64,000 nucleotides of DNA from Phycomyces nitens (lineage: Eukaryota; Mucoromycota; Mucoromycetes; Mucorales; Phycomycetaceae): NCBI GenBank assembly GCA_022702545.1, contig JAHRBC010000004.1:5300001-5364000 (forward strand), read 5' to 3'. Both the position numbers and the translations under genes were made by a program. Shown piece by piece: positions 24,901 through 36,096 of the stretch (the first letter of the stretch is position 1; each line of letters begins with the position of its first letter). The notes beneath the pieces are model-generated. The model had not been told where the DNA came from and made no database searches. It saw nothing but the letters and a program-made list of their open reading frames with translations.

Positions 24901-26339
24901 TTAGTTTTTGTCAGTGATTTGGTACGCGTTGGCGTAAAAGCGTGAAAACAGTGGACAAAAATGGAAATGTAAACAAAAAATCCAGCATTTTAAGGAGGCA
25001 GGAAAATCCGTTAAAGTGTTTCAGAATTCAAACGCTTGTTTCTCTTGCAATATGTATTGGAAAATAACCAAACTGGAAGGACATGCTCAAGAAGTGTGGG
25101 ACATGGTGGTATTCAAGTTTGAACATTGATGGACCAATAGATGAAGAGTAAGAGGGGTACAAAGACGAAAATCGGAAAATTTCAAGTTACGCGTCGTCTA
25201 TTTGCACCGCATTGAAAATAAAGGGGGTGAAAATCCAAAAAATAAATTATCGATAATAATGGAAAATACAAGATTGAAATACACTTGTATTTTATTTTTT
25301 TCTTTTATTCTAGTTGTTTTGCACTGCCAACAGCCATAAGTGCGTGATTCTTGGTTGCAGCCTACACTGCTATTGCAATGATGATATTGTGCGCCCATGA
25401 TTGACAATTTATAAGCTATTCTTGATGAGTTGGCTTGTTTAAAGAAGATTCTCTGGTTAGATTTCCCGGATGTGTATGATTTGACTTGGAGACTGGTATT
25501 CCTGACAGATTTCAACTGTTTATAAAAAATAAAAGTCGACTATAATAAATACTAGATACAATAACATGGAGAAATTCATAGGAATATTACCGAAAATGCA
25601 ACCGTGGGTTTTCAAGAATATAGAGATAAATGTTTTAAAGATTGAAATATGAAAAGAAAGGGTCTATAGAAAGGCTATTTTATACTTGGAGAATCGTATT
25701 CAAGCCAAACCTGTGAAACAAAAGTAAGAATGATCGTTTCTATATAGAGATAGACACAGTTCTTTGTGTTCAACATATTGTGATGGGGCATAACAAATTA
25801 CCTACAGACTCAATATGTTATTATTATTATTATTTAATAGTGTAGATTATCAATATGAAAAAGGTTCGAACCTTTTGCTACCTGACTCAATTACCAACTT
25901 ATAACTTTCAATTTATCCATTAAGTAAAGGCAAAAATAAATAAATAAAAAGAGTTTTCTTGGTAATTTAATATAGATACATACTTTAGAGATCACTGATA
26001 AACACTTTGAAATATAGTTCGTAACACTTTTTATGATCTCTTCTTTTTGTCATGAAAGTTTGATTTGCTGTTTTGAGGAGCCTTTTTGATGAAATATGGT
26101 ATATTTTGAATAGAAAAAATAGCGCCCTATTTGCATTTATTATCTATACACTTTGGAAAAGTGTATTATTGATGATATTCTGTATAGCTCCAATATCTAT
26201 TAGTTTTCCATAAAAGACTTTTCTGAAATGAAAAACAAAGACTTACATGAACAATTCCTATATTACTGTAGCTTTGGACAAGTTGGGTTCAATAGTGATG
26301 GATAATATAATGTTCGGTTTAAGAACTAGGAATTATAAG
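18971..26339. other. 7.4 kb gene-poor AT-rich region
   Basis: No gene that I can support. Contents include a (CAA)n run at 19159-19200, (AT)n at 19340-19362, (AAT)n at 19620-19645, (GT)n near 20113-20133, and many poly-A/T tracts. A minus-strand open stretch at 22987-23232 (CAFGDPGCRDLLYLMHKG) and one at 25198-25515 are protein-like but have no partners. At 25020-25090 (+) a short ACFSCNMYWKITKLEGHA resembles half of a BED-type zinc finger and may be a hAT relic, but the match is too short to call. Confidence 0.45.
19159..19200. repeat. (CAA)n microsatellite
   Basis: About thirteen CAA/CAG-type units downstream of the phosphatase, probably in its 3' untranslated region or just past it. Confidence 0.9.
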
Positions 26340-26700
26340 AAAAACCAATAGGTCTGGTATTGATAATCATATCAATAAGATCCTGTATGTTCTCAATTGT
26401 TCTAAGATTGGGGCTGCATTGAGTCACTCCATTACACAATCCAAGCTTCTTTTTTGTATTATTGAGGCAATAGCTGCTTTGTACTGTCCGGCATTTTCTT
26501 TGTAAAAAATATATCCACCCTTGTTATTTTTGGGAAGACTCTCATATAATTTTCGAAAGCGAGTGTTTAGTATCTTTGCATACTTTGGCCCATTCAAATT
26601 ACCATCCACAAAGACAAGTGGACCTACAACATCGAGATCAGAATTCCCAGACCATCAAAAATCTATTGCTTCCTTTAAAGGGAGCCAAAAATGCATTATA
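26340..26700 (-). pseudogene. Tc1/mariner transposase relic, central and C-terminal part
   Basis: A minus-strand fragment of a Tc1/mariner transposase. VVGPLVFVDGNLNGPKYAKI (about 26570-26630) matches the block between the first and second catalytic residues. YIFYKENAGQY (about 26490-26520) is where QDNAPxH is expected, so the second catalytic Asp is now Glu. CSPNLRTIENIQDL (about 26370-26415) corresponds to the SPDLNPIENLW block, in another frame after a stop. The N-terminal DNA-binding part is absent and there is a stop before GPLVF. It differs clearly from the copy at 4.6-5.4 kb, so the two are independent old insertions. Confidence 0.8.
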
Positions 26701-27241
26701 GTTGTTACAAGAGTCTTTTTTTTTATTTTTTTTTACTTTGGGTATTTTACTAGACTTTATTGAGTTTTAGAAATTGCGAGAAATGTAAGAAGCAAGGGTT
26801 TATAAAAATATAAATACGACTAGATATCACCTCTATTATCACTAAAAGAAATGTCAATATTGCAAAGTGATGCCTGTTAAAATGAACTGTGGTGGTTTAT
26901 GTACTAAATTTACTTTTTGCATATATTGTGTTTATTTGTCGAGCAACACCATGATACTGTTGCTTTTAAAGATAGAGACTCGCAATGAATCTTTATTCTT
27001 TACGAGACCAAAGTTTGTATCATTAAAAAAAAAGTAGGGTGGTATAAGAAAAAGTAGAAGAGAAAGAGGAAGATCAAGGAAATGATGTGCAAAAATATTG
27101 TTTATGCATGTATATATGTATGTGTGTATGTGTGTGTATAGATGTAGAATGTATTGTCTCTCCCCCTTTCTCTCTACATACCACTAATACACATATTTGT
27201 ATCTTTCTCTTGTTTTAAAACTAAAAAGAAAAAAAGTCGAA
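26701..27241. other. intergenic, no feature seen
   Basis: AT-rich sequence with a TATG/TGTG-rich patch near 27100-27145. It probably includes the 3' end of the AP-2 mu transcript. I see no coding pattern. Confidence 0.5.
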
Positions 27242-29077
27242 TTAAAACTCGAGATTCTTGGTAAATATATCAAAACTTACTCTGATTTGGTATGAGCCTG
27301 CCTTTGTCATGTATCTGACCCATTTCACAGACTGATAGCCGCTCTTTTCAAACACCTTGAGGAATCTGACCAAGAGTCCCGAAGATGTAAACATAAGGAC
27401 CTGTTTTTGATTATAAAAGGGGTGAGTATTTATATACTTATCTCCTTGGCTCCAAACCCATCTCTTATTAGCTTACCTGAAAGTCCATTGAAATTGGAGG
27501 GCGAGACCAGACACGCTTGTGGGTCATTGAAGTAAGTTCTGCCTCACCGCTCAAGGTGTGTTCTGATTGACCTTGGAAACGAGGGATCCTAAAAGAGATC
27601 TTGTATTAGTTGACTGGATTCACAAGTACATGCCAAGGTCAATACATACTTCCAGATGATACAGTTCTCGGAGGGTGCATATTTTGCTTTTCCACCCGAG
27701 CCAACCTTGACCTCTACCTTGGCCGAGTTGAGGGGAGTAGGGATTCTCAAGATAACATTGTTGGCGCTCAGTTTTGGCGAAAAGTTGGCCTTGACATTGA
27801 TTTTGTATTCTACTCTGGTCTTTCCAATCTCGTTCACTACCGGATGTACCTTGAAGGGAAGATTGACATTCTCGGTGGTACGATACCTATTGTCAAATGT
27901 GTATAAGCATATGTTGTACGTGTGTACCATAGACATACTTCATCAATTCGAATTCACCATCGGGGGGAGTAAAGCTGATGGTACGATCATTATCAAAGCT
28001 TCCCAGTTTAACGCATTGGTGGAATTGGCAATCGTCAATCTCAACCGCATTGGCACGACGAGCACTATTGTTTGTTCAATTGACCATTAGAACCAAGTCT
28101 TACTATTTCTACCGCAAATAAACATACGTAGTACGGTTGACAGCATCGTTATCGACCAAGAGCTTGTCATTAAGGCCAAATTTGCATTCAGGTGTGCCTG
28201 ATAGATAAGCACGCATAAGAATCTGCCCGGCAACATCAGCTCTCAAGACAGTTCCTACAAAAAATAAAACTAAAGTCAGAGTGCCCAGAATACTCGTTTT
28301 CAAAGCTCAAAAGGCTCTTACCGGTATTGCTCATCAACAGGTTCATACTCTCGATAACATCAATAAATGCTTCGTTTTTTCTATACTTGATATCATTGCG
28401 TCTCCACGATATTGCGCCTGTGGCCTGGATAGTAATCCTGCTCGAATCTTCGACTGCTCTCTCGGACTTTACGCCTTCGGTCGTAATGTACATCTTCAAT
28501 GTATCGGTCTCACTGTTTTGGGGGTAGCCAAAGTCGAGGATTTCTTAAAGTATAGGTTATTTTAGTCTCAATTCATCTATTAGAGGTACCAACTGGTTTG
28601 TATCCAGCCAGACTCACCATCCAAAAGCTCGTAAATCAACACAAAGTTGTTCTTGACCGCTTCCTCATCAAACTTTCCAAAGTAACTTCGGCCAATGCTA
28701 ATCACTCTGTAACATAATTCAAATACCAGGGCAGCGTTGGCATTCCATTTCGTAACTGCCACAATGTATAGATTTTCATGGCGCACATGGAAAAAGGATG
28801 TAGACCCGAGAGTGATGATGGGTGAACGGACGTCTGTGTTTGAGATGACCTGGATTCTGAATATGTCAGCAACAGATCGTCTGTGTGTGTGTGTGCAGTA
28901 GAAAAGGACGGAAAATAAAGTATGGTTAGTCATCGTGGATTCAATGTTTCTTTCTTTTTTTGGGGGGGCTTTTGTTGAGCTACCAATTGTCCTGTTTGCT
29001 TACCTGAGGTCATGACGGTAGAGGCGAGAGATGAGTACTTCGCCCTTTTGATTGTAGATAAAGAATGCGCTGATCAT
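27242..29077 (-). CDS. APM4: AP-2 complex subunit mu (8 exons)
   Basis: Medium chain of the clathrin adaptor AP-2, which binds YxxPhi sorting signals and PIP2 at the plasma membrane. Exons on the minus strand: 29077-29004, 28880-28618, 28543-28322, 28254-28128, 28064-27939, 27886-27650, 27588-27477 and 27400-27242. All joins keep frame, giving 439 residues (animal AP-2 mu is about 435). The N-terminal longin-like domain starts [20 protein letters not shown] and contains [19 protein letters not shown] and [12 protein letters not shown]. The diagnostic [12 protein letters not shown] follows near residue 115. The mu-homology domain has [41 protein letters not shown] and [18 protein letters not shown]. 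The opening sequence and the FGYPQNSET linker favour AP-2 over AP-1 or AP-3. The last ten residues read through a possible donor (GTAAGT) after YQIR, so the exact C-terminus is uncertain. Confidence 0.94.
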
Positions 29078-29431
29078 TGAATCTTTCTCCAACTATGAAA
29101 TAAACTTGGGTAATTGTTGTAAACTAGACAAAAATAAAAGAGAGGACAGGGGAGTATCTTGAGGGAAAAGGAAAGAAGAGGAAAAAGAAGAAGAAAAGTC
29201 TAAAGGCACGAGCCAAGAGGTAACTTTACAGGACATGGTGTGTCGATACCTTTTTTGGAGATCCAGTTGAGGGCCCGTCACGAGTGACGTTTAGTCAATT
29301 GGTCAAGCTCACCAAGTAAAGAATGAAAGCAAAAAAAAAAAAAAGATAGAGAGAATCTTCAATTAGTGATAATATATATATATAAACTCTTTCTTTCATC
29401 TCAATCTACTACTATTAAATAAGCAAGAAAC
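29078..29431. promoter_or_regulatory. shared 354-base spacer between divergent AP-2 mu and UPF2
   Basis: The two start codons point away from each other across 354 bases, so both promoters and leaders must lie here. It contains purine-rich (AAAGGAAAGAAGAGG) and pyrimidine-rich tracts, a run of 16 A near 29330, and TATATATATATAAAC at about 29372-29386, a possible TATA element for UPF2. No specific factor site is recognised. Confidence 0.6.
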
Positions 29432-32400
29432 ATGGATAGAAAACAAGCCCTTTGGCACGCGAATAAAGAAGCCTGGGACCGAGGCAAGGCAGGCAAGTAT
29501 AAAAAACACATGCCAAAATGAAATGAAATTAAAACAAAAAACAAATAACATTATCCAAAACATTATAGATCCATCGCTCTACAAAAACCTCGATAGTAAC
29601 ATCAAGAAGAATACGGCATTTATCAAAAAGTGCAAAACAGCCCTCACAGCAGATTCCAGCCAACAATTACTCAATGACATTAAGAAACTCAGTCTCGAAA
29701 AGTACATTTCAGAAATCGTCGGCAGCGTATTAGAAGGCATGGCAAAATGCAAAAACAGCACCGATATTTCTGCATGTGCAGAGGTAAAGCTATAATGTAA
29801 ATGAATTTAGGATTGTACTAAACATTGCACAATAGGTTATTTCAGCATTACATCAACGATTCCCTGACACTTTTACCTTGCTATTGACCTTTGGTATCTT
29901 CAAAATACTCCAGTTACCTTCTAAACAATATCTCAGCACCCTTGCACCTGAACAACGAGAAAAAGAAGAGACATCACGCATCCTTCGACAGAGAACCTAT
30001 CTACGCATCGCAGTCGAGCTATGGCTCGTAGGCGTGCTGCGGAATATAGAAGACGGGATTCCTTCGTTGGCGTCTGCAAATTTGGAAGGTGTCGAGGCAC
30101 CAAGAGACGGTGTGGCAGGTATGGTTGGATCGACAAAGGAAAAGAAAAAGGATGACAAGGAAATCGACAAGGACAGTAAAACAGGTGGATTTGTCTATCG
30201 AATCCTCAAGGATCTGGTAAAGAAGTCTCATTTTTGGCACTTGGTTTGTATTAACCATTACTGTGGTAGCTGTCTAGCGATATGGTTCAACACACCAATA
30301 TCCAACTTGCAGCTTCCTTTTTAAAGAATTTCGGTCAAGAGATATTGGGTATTGTGCCTAGAAAGCAAAGAGCAGCAGAACAGCACAATGATGAAGTGAC
30401 GGAAGAATCGAATGCAGTTACTGCAGGCGGTCTTGTCAAGGAGACAGGAACCAGTGCTGTGACACCTGAGAATAGGGCACTCATCAAAGACCTATTGGAT
30501 CAATATTACCACAGTGTTACCAAGCATCTCTTGAAAGAACACACCTACATCAAACGAATGGATAGTCGCAACCATGAAATCTTGTTTTCTCGGGGAGAGC
30601 TTTCAGACGAAACAAAGAAGAAGTATGAAAAGGCCACAAAGGCCTATGAGAAACTTTTGGCAAACACACAAACGTAAGTTGCGCATGGAATATATAGCAG
30701 TGTATTAAATGGTTGTGATAGTTTGGCAGAGACATTGGATGTGGAAATGCCTGATCTACCAGAAGATGACAATGTGGCAAAGGTGTCTATTGTCAGTTCA
30801 GGAAACAACAATGCGTTTGCTGACGGAAAGGTATATGGGGGATTCTCAAGAGAATGCATGGTTGTGTCCATGGAAACCTTATTAGTGTGTCTTGAGGACT
30901 TTAGGAAAATAATGGAAATGGTGCCTTTGAGGATGAGGATGCTCGTAAATTCTATGAAGACCTGCCTGATCTCCGTGTCTTGGTTCCTGGAGTATTTTTA
31001 GAATCTCAGCTTCAAAAGAAGAATGATGATGAAAAGGAGATTGAGAGAACTGATGAGCCTGAAAAGGCAGAGGGGGAGTCAGAAGCAAAAGAGGACGAAA
31101 AGGATAGCTCTGCTGAAGACCAGGACACTGCCTTGGATGATTCTGAAGATGTAGGACAAGATGACACTGAGGAAGATGATGTTGACTCTTCTGTGATTGT
31201 GGACAAGACGATCAGGTAAGACAGCATGTCTTTTGTAGGTTTGTTGCAAGGGTCTCTAAACCTATCCATTAAAGCACTGACAAGGACGAAGCGAGTGTCA
31301 AACCAACCCACCTTGCCCTTGTCGATGCTCTCTTGGCTCGTCTTCCAACCCTGGCCAACAGAGATTTGATTGACGGTGCTGCTGTTGAGTTTTGCTATGT
31401 CAATTCAAAGACGGCTAGAAAAAGACTGGCAAAGGTAGAGGATTATGATGTGCTGGGAATCAGAGTGGTTTGTTGATTTCGAGAGTATGAATATATAGGC
31501 TCTCTTGGGGGTCCCTAGACAACGTGTGGATCTGTTGCCTTACTACTCAAGACTGATTGCGGTTTTGAACAACTATTACCCTGATATTGGAGAGACAATC
31601 GTGGCAGCTGTAAGGATATCATATCTGGTGCTTGTACCGAGAACAAAAGTGGCTTATCGTTTGATAGCTTGAACATGAATTTAAAGGACTGCAAAGGAAA
31701 AAGACTCAGGACTTGTTGGAGTCGAGAGTAAAGGTAATTACAGGCAGTGTAATTGCAGAGGCTAACTATAGATACAAATTAGAACATTAGGTTCATTTCT
31801 GAACTTACAAAGTTCAGGGTGGCTCCTTCGCACACCATCTTCCACATGTTCAAGGTCGCTCTGGATGATTTCAATAACCAAAACGTAGATGTCGTTTGCA
31901 ATCTCCTCGAGACCTGTGGCCGTTTCTTGCTGAAATCTCCAGAAACTAATCAGCGAATGACAACTATGGTGAGCTGGAATACAGACACATGGTTGTGCAT
32001 TAAGAATAACCAATGTTTGGTGTATTAGCTCGAGACTGTGATGAGAAAAAAGACTGTTCAGCACCTTGACAATCGCCAATCGATGATGGTCGAGAATGCA
32101 TACTACCAGGCCAGTCCACCCGACAGAGCCGAGACTGTCAAGAAAGAGAGACCACCAATGGAGATCTATATTCGCAAACTGGCCTATGTCGACCTCAACA
32201 AAAAGTCGCTCGACAAGGTACTTAAACAGATGCGTAAGCTCCATTGGGAGGATCCAAACATTAGGCATATTCTCTACAAGATCTTTCAAAAGATTTGGAA
32301 GGTCAAGTATGGAAATATCCACTTGATTGCTATTCTTGCCAGCGGGCTGAGTCGGTACCACTCTGACTTTGGTATGCAACTCGTGGACAGCGTGATTGAA

Positions 32401-34030
32401 GAGATCCGTGTTGGGCTAGAGGTTGGTAAAGAGACTCTAAATGTTTATTGTATTGTATTTTTAATATTGCCCTAGCAAAACATCTTTAAACACAACCAAA
32501 GACGTATTGCTGTAGCAAAGTACTTGGGTGAATTATACAATTATCGCATGGTAGATTCTCCCATCATCTTTGATACCCTCTACACGATCGTAACCCTGGG
32601 TCATGGTAAGATTGGGACAATTGAAGCCTAAAACATATTAACCCTGATATTATCTGGTAAAGAGTTTGGACGTCCTGCCAGAGACAGATTCTGTCCTATG
32701 GATGCACCCAATGACTTTTTCCGTATCCGCCTCTGCTGTACCCTGTTGGACACTTGTGGAATGTGCTTTGACAGAGGAAGTTCAAAAACAAAGCTTGATA
32801 ACTTTTTGGCATTTTTCCAGGTAAAAGACATATTATATTATATTATATATGATTGTCTGTGTCGAGTAACCAATTGTTTTTGTGAATCGGCAGATGTACA
32901 TTCTGAGTAAACTTAAGCCACCTATGGACGTTGACTTCATGGTCACAGATACACTAGAAATGCTGCGTCCTCAGCTGCAGATCTTTACATCTTACGAAGA
33001 AGCAAATGAGGCTGTGGATCGCATGCTTCTGGAGCAGCTTAAATCCGTTCAAGGTAATATTCTAAATTGGCCGACAATTAGAAAATAAGAACCATTTAAT
33101 TCTAAATTTGGAATTATTTTAAAGGGTCGGAGGGTAAAGTCCAGGACGATGGATTTGAAGAAAGCGAATTGTCAGAGTCCTCGAGCGATGAAGGCGAAGA
33201 TGATGATCGAATGGGTTCTAGAGATTTGGAGGACGAGAGAGAAGATGGCTATGAAGAGGTGAGTTTTTGAAACACAGTACTAGGTAATGACCGTTTGGTC
33301 TAGGTCATTGGTAACGATGGAGACGAGGATGTCGTTGTTCTCAAACACAAGGAAGAGCCGATATCAACCGAGGACGATGATGAATTTGAGCGCGAATTTA
33401 GTAAAATGATGAGTGAGAGTATCGAATCGCGAAAATTCGAAAAGAAATCTGTCATTCTTGATGTTCCTATTCCAATGAACCTCCGTGGTGCACAAGGTGA
33501 GAAGCATGCCAATGTGAAACAGATGAAATCAGCAAGGATGTCTCACCAATTCATTGTTACCACAGACCGTCGCACAGCAGCTCAGTCGCGGGTCAATGAG
33601 GATGATAGCCACATGTCGTTTACCCTGCTTACAAAGAAGGGAAACAGACAGCAAGTAAAGGTTATGGAAGTTCCTTCAGATTCTGTTCTGGCTGTCAGTA
33701 CACGATCAAAGCAGGAGGCCGAGCGTGAAGAACAGCAGCAATTGAAGCAATTGGTACTCAATTACGAGGAAAGAGAGGAAGCTGCTGCACGTCAAGGTAA
33801 GCAAAATGAAAAATCTACTAAAAATGCTAATATTCCCAAACAAAACAAAAAAGCCGCTATTGACGAACGCGCCAAATTACGTGGGAGTTTCCGTGGCAAA
33901 CGTGTTCTCCACTTGGGAGGTGGTGCAGGTGGCCAAGCATACGGGTAAGGGCACAGATTAAGCAATTCTGGAAGATATTTTTAAGCTAAAATGCCTCTGG
34001 TTGACACTTTCCATTAGGGGACGACGATAG
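29432..34030 (+). CDS. UPF2: nonsense-mediated decay factor UPF2 (17 exons)
   Basis: Scaffold of the NMD complex, bridging UPF1 and UPF3 on messages with premature stops. Exons: 29432-29492, 29569-29783, 29836-30216, 30270-30673, 30722-30830, 30905-31215, 31275-31434, 31499-31609, 31668-31733, 31783-31968, 32029-32421, 32476-32605, 32663-32820, 32894-33053, 33125-33258, 33304-33944 and 34018-34030. The sum is 3633 coding bases, 1210 residues. Three MIF4G-type domains lie at about residues 20-300, 490-665 and 670-945. VGVLRNIEDGIPSLAS marks the first; IRKLAYVDLNK, WEDPNIRHIL and RRIAVAKYLGELYNYRMVDS mark the third. Acidic stretches fall at about 415-490 and 955-1000. The C-terminal part (about 1000-1205) contains FEREFSKMMSESIESRK, the UPF1-binding region. 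Intron 1 uses a GC donor (AG|GCAAGT). Intron 11 uses a weak donor, GTTGGT. Confidence 0.96.
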
Positions 34031-34467
34031 AGATTGGTAGGACCAAGGAAAATGTTGCTGTACACACATTCATGATGATTGAAAAGATGCATGTACGACT
34101 ATTATAACTATCGGGACAATTATGATAGTCCAGCAACGGGTCTAGGCTTATTTTTATTCTATATATATATATATATGTATATATATGTATATACGTGTGT
34201 GTGTGTGTATGTGTCTTGAGATCAAAGAGCTATTTTGACGTTTGGATCAAGAGTAGCACAAGAGACATGGAGAAAGTCTAGTATATACACTATGCATATA
34301 TAGATGAAATATACAAATAAAATAAAATATTTTTTTAAAAAATAAAATATATTCATTGACAGTCCAAGAATCCAAAGCCATTGCCTAGATTTGTGTGCGG
34401 AGAAAATTATTATTATTATTTATTAAAAAAAATAGCAAAAATAAAAATAGGGTTTGGCATAGTCAAC
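34031..34467. other. intergenic between UPF2 and La-like genes
   Basis: AT-rich, with (AT)n/(GT)n near 34160-34212. It holds the UPF2 3' end and the promoter of the next gene. No clear motif. Confidence 0.5.
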
Positions 34468-36096
34468 ATGACAGAATCGATTAGTGAACAAGTCTTGGAA
34501 CAACTTCGTCAGATCCATAGCAATGAGAACCTTGAAAAGGACAACTTCTTTCGCGAGATGGTCCAGGCCAAGGAAGGATGTAAATAAACAATGAATTGAT
34601 AATTAGACAAAACAATTGACACAATGATTTAGGGGTCACACTCAAGAAGTTTTCTGGAATCAAGAGATTCAAGACTATTATCAATGGCGATCTCTCTGCT
34701 CTAGTTTCAGCAGTTGAGCTTTCGAATGGTCAATTTGAGTTAAATGAGGAAAAGACTGAGCTTCGCAAGATTGCTGTTCCTGTTTCAGAAGTAGAGGAGG
34801 CTGTAGAGGAAAAGACCTCTGAGGAAATTGCACTCGAACAGGAGCTGATTAAAAAAATAGAAGTCAAGATTGCCAGTCAGAACACTCGGTCAATCTATGC
34901 TGTGAGTTTAGCGAATTGACAAGACATATGGACACTCTGGATTGACCTCTATTGTATAACATCTACAATCTACTGTTGATATTTATAGAAAGGCTTCTCT
35001 ACTGACCCAGAACCCACCAAGGATTCTATCCGTGAATTCTTTGCCTCATTTGGCCGCGTGCTTAACCTAAAGATGAGAGTTGATGATGAAAAAAAGTTCA
35101 AGGTAACAAAGAAATCATGTTTGAACGGCCAAGTCTGACATTTGGGAAACTGTGTGCGTGGGACAATAGGGCAGCGTTTTCGTTGAATACGAAATGGTAG
35201 ATATGGCCAATGAAGTGGCCAAGATGAACCTTACCTATCAAGGAAAGGATCTGCTTGTGATGTTCAAGTGAGTATATATTGATTTAATCTTGACACCTAC
35301 TAACCCATCTTATAGGCAAGACTACATTGACGAAAAGTCCAAAGAGAAGTACAATGGTGTAGAATGGTTGCATACAGGTGTTGGTAGGAAATCAGTGATG
35401 CACTTGGTAGAGTATTCGGGAGGAAAGGATATGTCCTTTAAGGAAATTAAGGTAAGACCACTTATCATTGCCAAGAGCATGCGAATAAACGCGATATTTT
35501 CCCCATTCTAGGCAATGGTATTACCATTTGGTAAGGCGCCTTACCTTGAGCCCTTGGGACCAAGTTCAGATGGCTGTGGTGTGATTGAATTGGTTGACAA
35601 GACTCCTGAAGAGTTTCTCGCTCAGCTCGAGAACAATACGATTGGTCCTTTGAACTTTAGACTGCCAGATGGTGAGTTTTTTTTTGTTCTTTTTGTTCTT
35701 TTCTTGTCTATATTGACTCTTTTGGCTATTTATGTAGATGTCGCACGTGAGACATTTGTAAGAAAGCAAAAAGAAGCCAGAGAGGCAATGGGTCGTGGAA
35801 AGGGTGGTCGTGGTGGCCGTGGAGGTCGTGGTGGAGGTCGTGGTGATTTCCGAGGTGGACGTGGTGGACGTGGTGGACGTGGTGGTGGCCGTGGTGATTT
35901 CCGCGGTGGACGCGGTGGACGCGGTGGCCGTGGTGATTCCCGTGGTGGTCGTGGAGACTTCCGTGGTGGTCGTGGAGAATCGGCTGGCAAGAGAGAGCAC
36001 CAAGGAGAAAATAGTAGTGATTCTCCAGATCCAAAGCGCCCTCGCTCTGTTCAGAGCACTAATGGAATTCCTACTGTGGGATCTTCAGCAAAATAA
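34468..36096 (+). CDS. LHP1: La-related RNA-binding protein with RGG tail (7 exons)
   Basis: La proteins bind UUU-OH ends of RNA polymerase III transcripts and help tRNA maturation in the nucleus. Exons 34468-34579, 34633-34901, 34989-35102, 35170-35267, 35316-35451, 35512-35671 and 35738-36096 give 415 residues. The N-terminal La motif (about residues 5-95) shows SEQVLEQLRQIHSNENLEKD, KEGWVTLKKFSGIKRFK and ELNEEKTELRK. RRM1 (about 124-205) has SIYAKGFSTDPEPTKDSIRE and GSVFVEYE. A second, xRRM-like domain (about 228-320) has HLVEYSGGKDMSFKEIK and PSSDGCGVIELVDKTPEE. The tail has about a dozen RGG/GRGG units, then a KREHQ patch and PKRPRS, a possible nuclear signal. The aromatic Y-Y/F-F segment expected in the La motif is replaced by QIHSN. 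The intron before exon 5 has a TACTAAC site (35298-35304). Domain order supports genuine La rather than other LARPs. Confidence 0.85.
35798..35985 (+). repeat. RGG-coding minisatellite in the La-like gene
   Basis: Tandem GGTCGTGG/GGACGTGG-type repeats with larger units ending GGTGATTTCCG encode RGG and GRGDFRGGRG. The array is in frame and part of the protein. Arginine-methylated RGG tails usually add weak RNA binding. Confidence 0.95.

Noticed and set aside
25020..25160. BED-type zinc-finger-like stretch (ACFSCNMYWKITKLEGHA), possible hAT relic
   Set aside because: Too short, lacks the final His/Cys ligands, and no hAT catalytic or dimerisation blocks are found nearby.
25858..25880. AAAAGGTTCGAACCTTTT, resembling a tRNA T-loop
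   Set aside because: It is a perfect palindrome with no tRNA cloverleaf around it.
35566..36034. Long antisense frames opposite the RGG repeat (Thr-, His- or Pro-rich)
   Set aside because: Simple by-products of the repeated GGTCGTGG coding array in the La-like gene.
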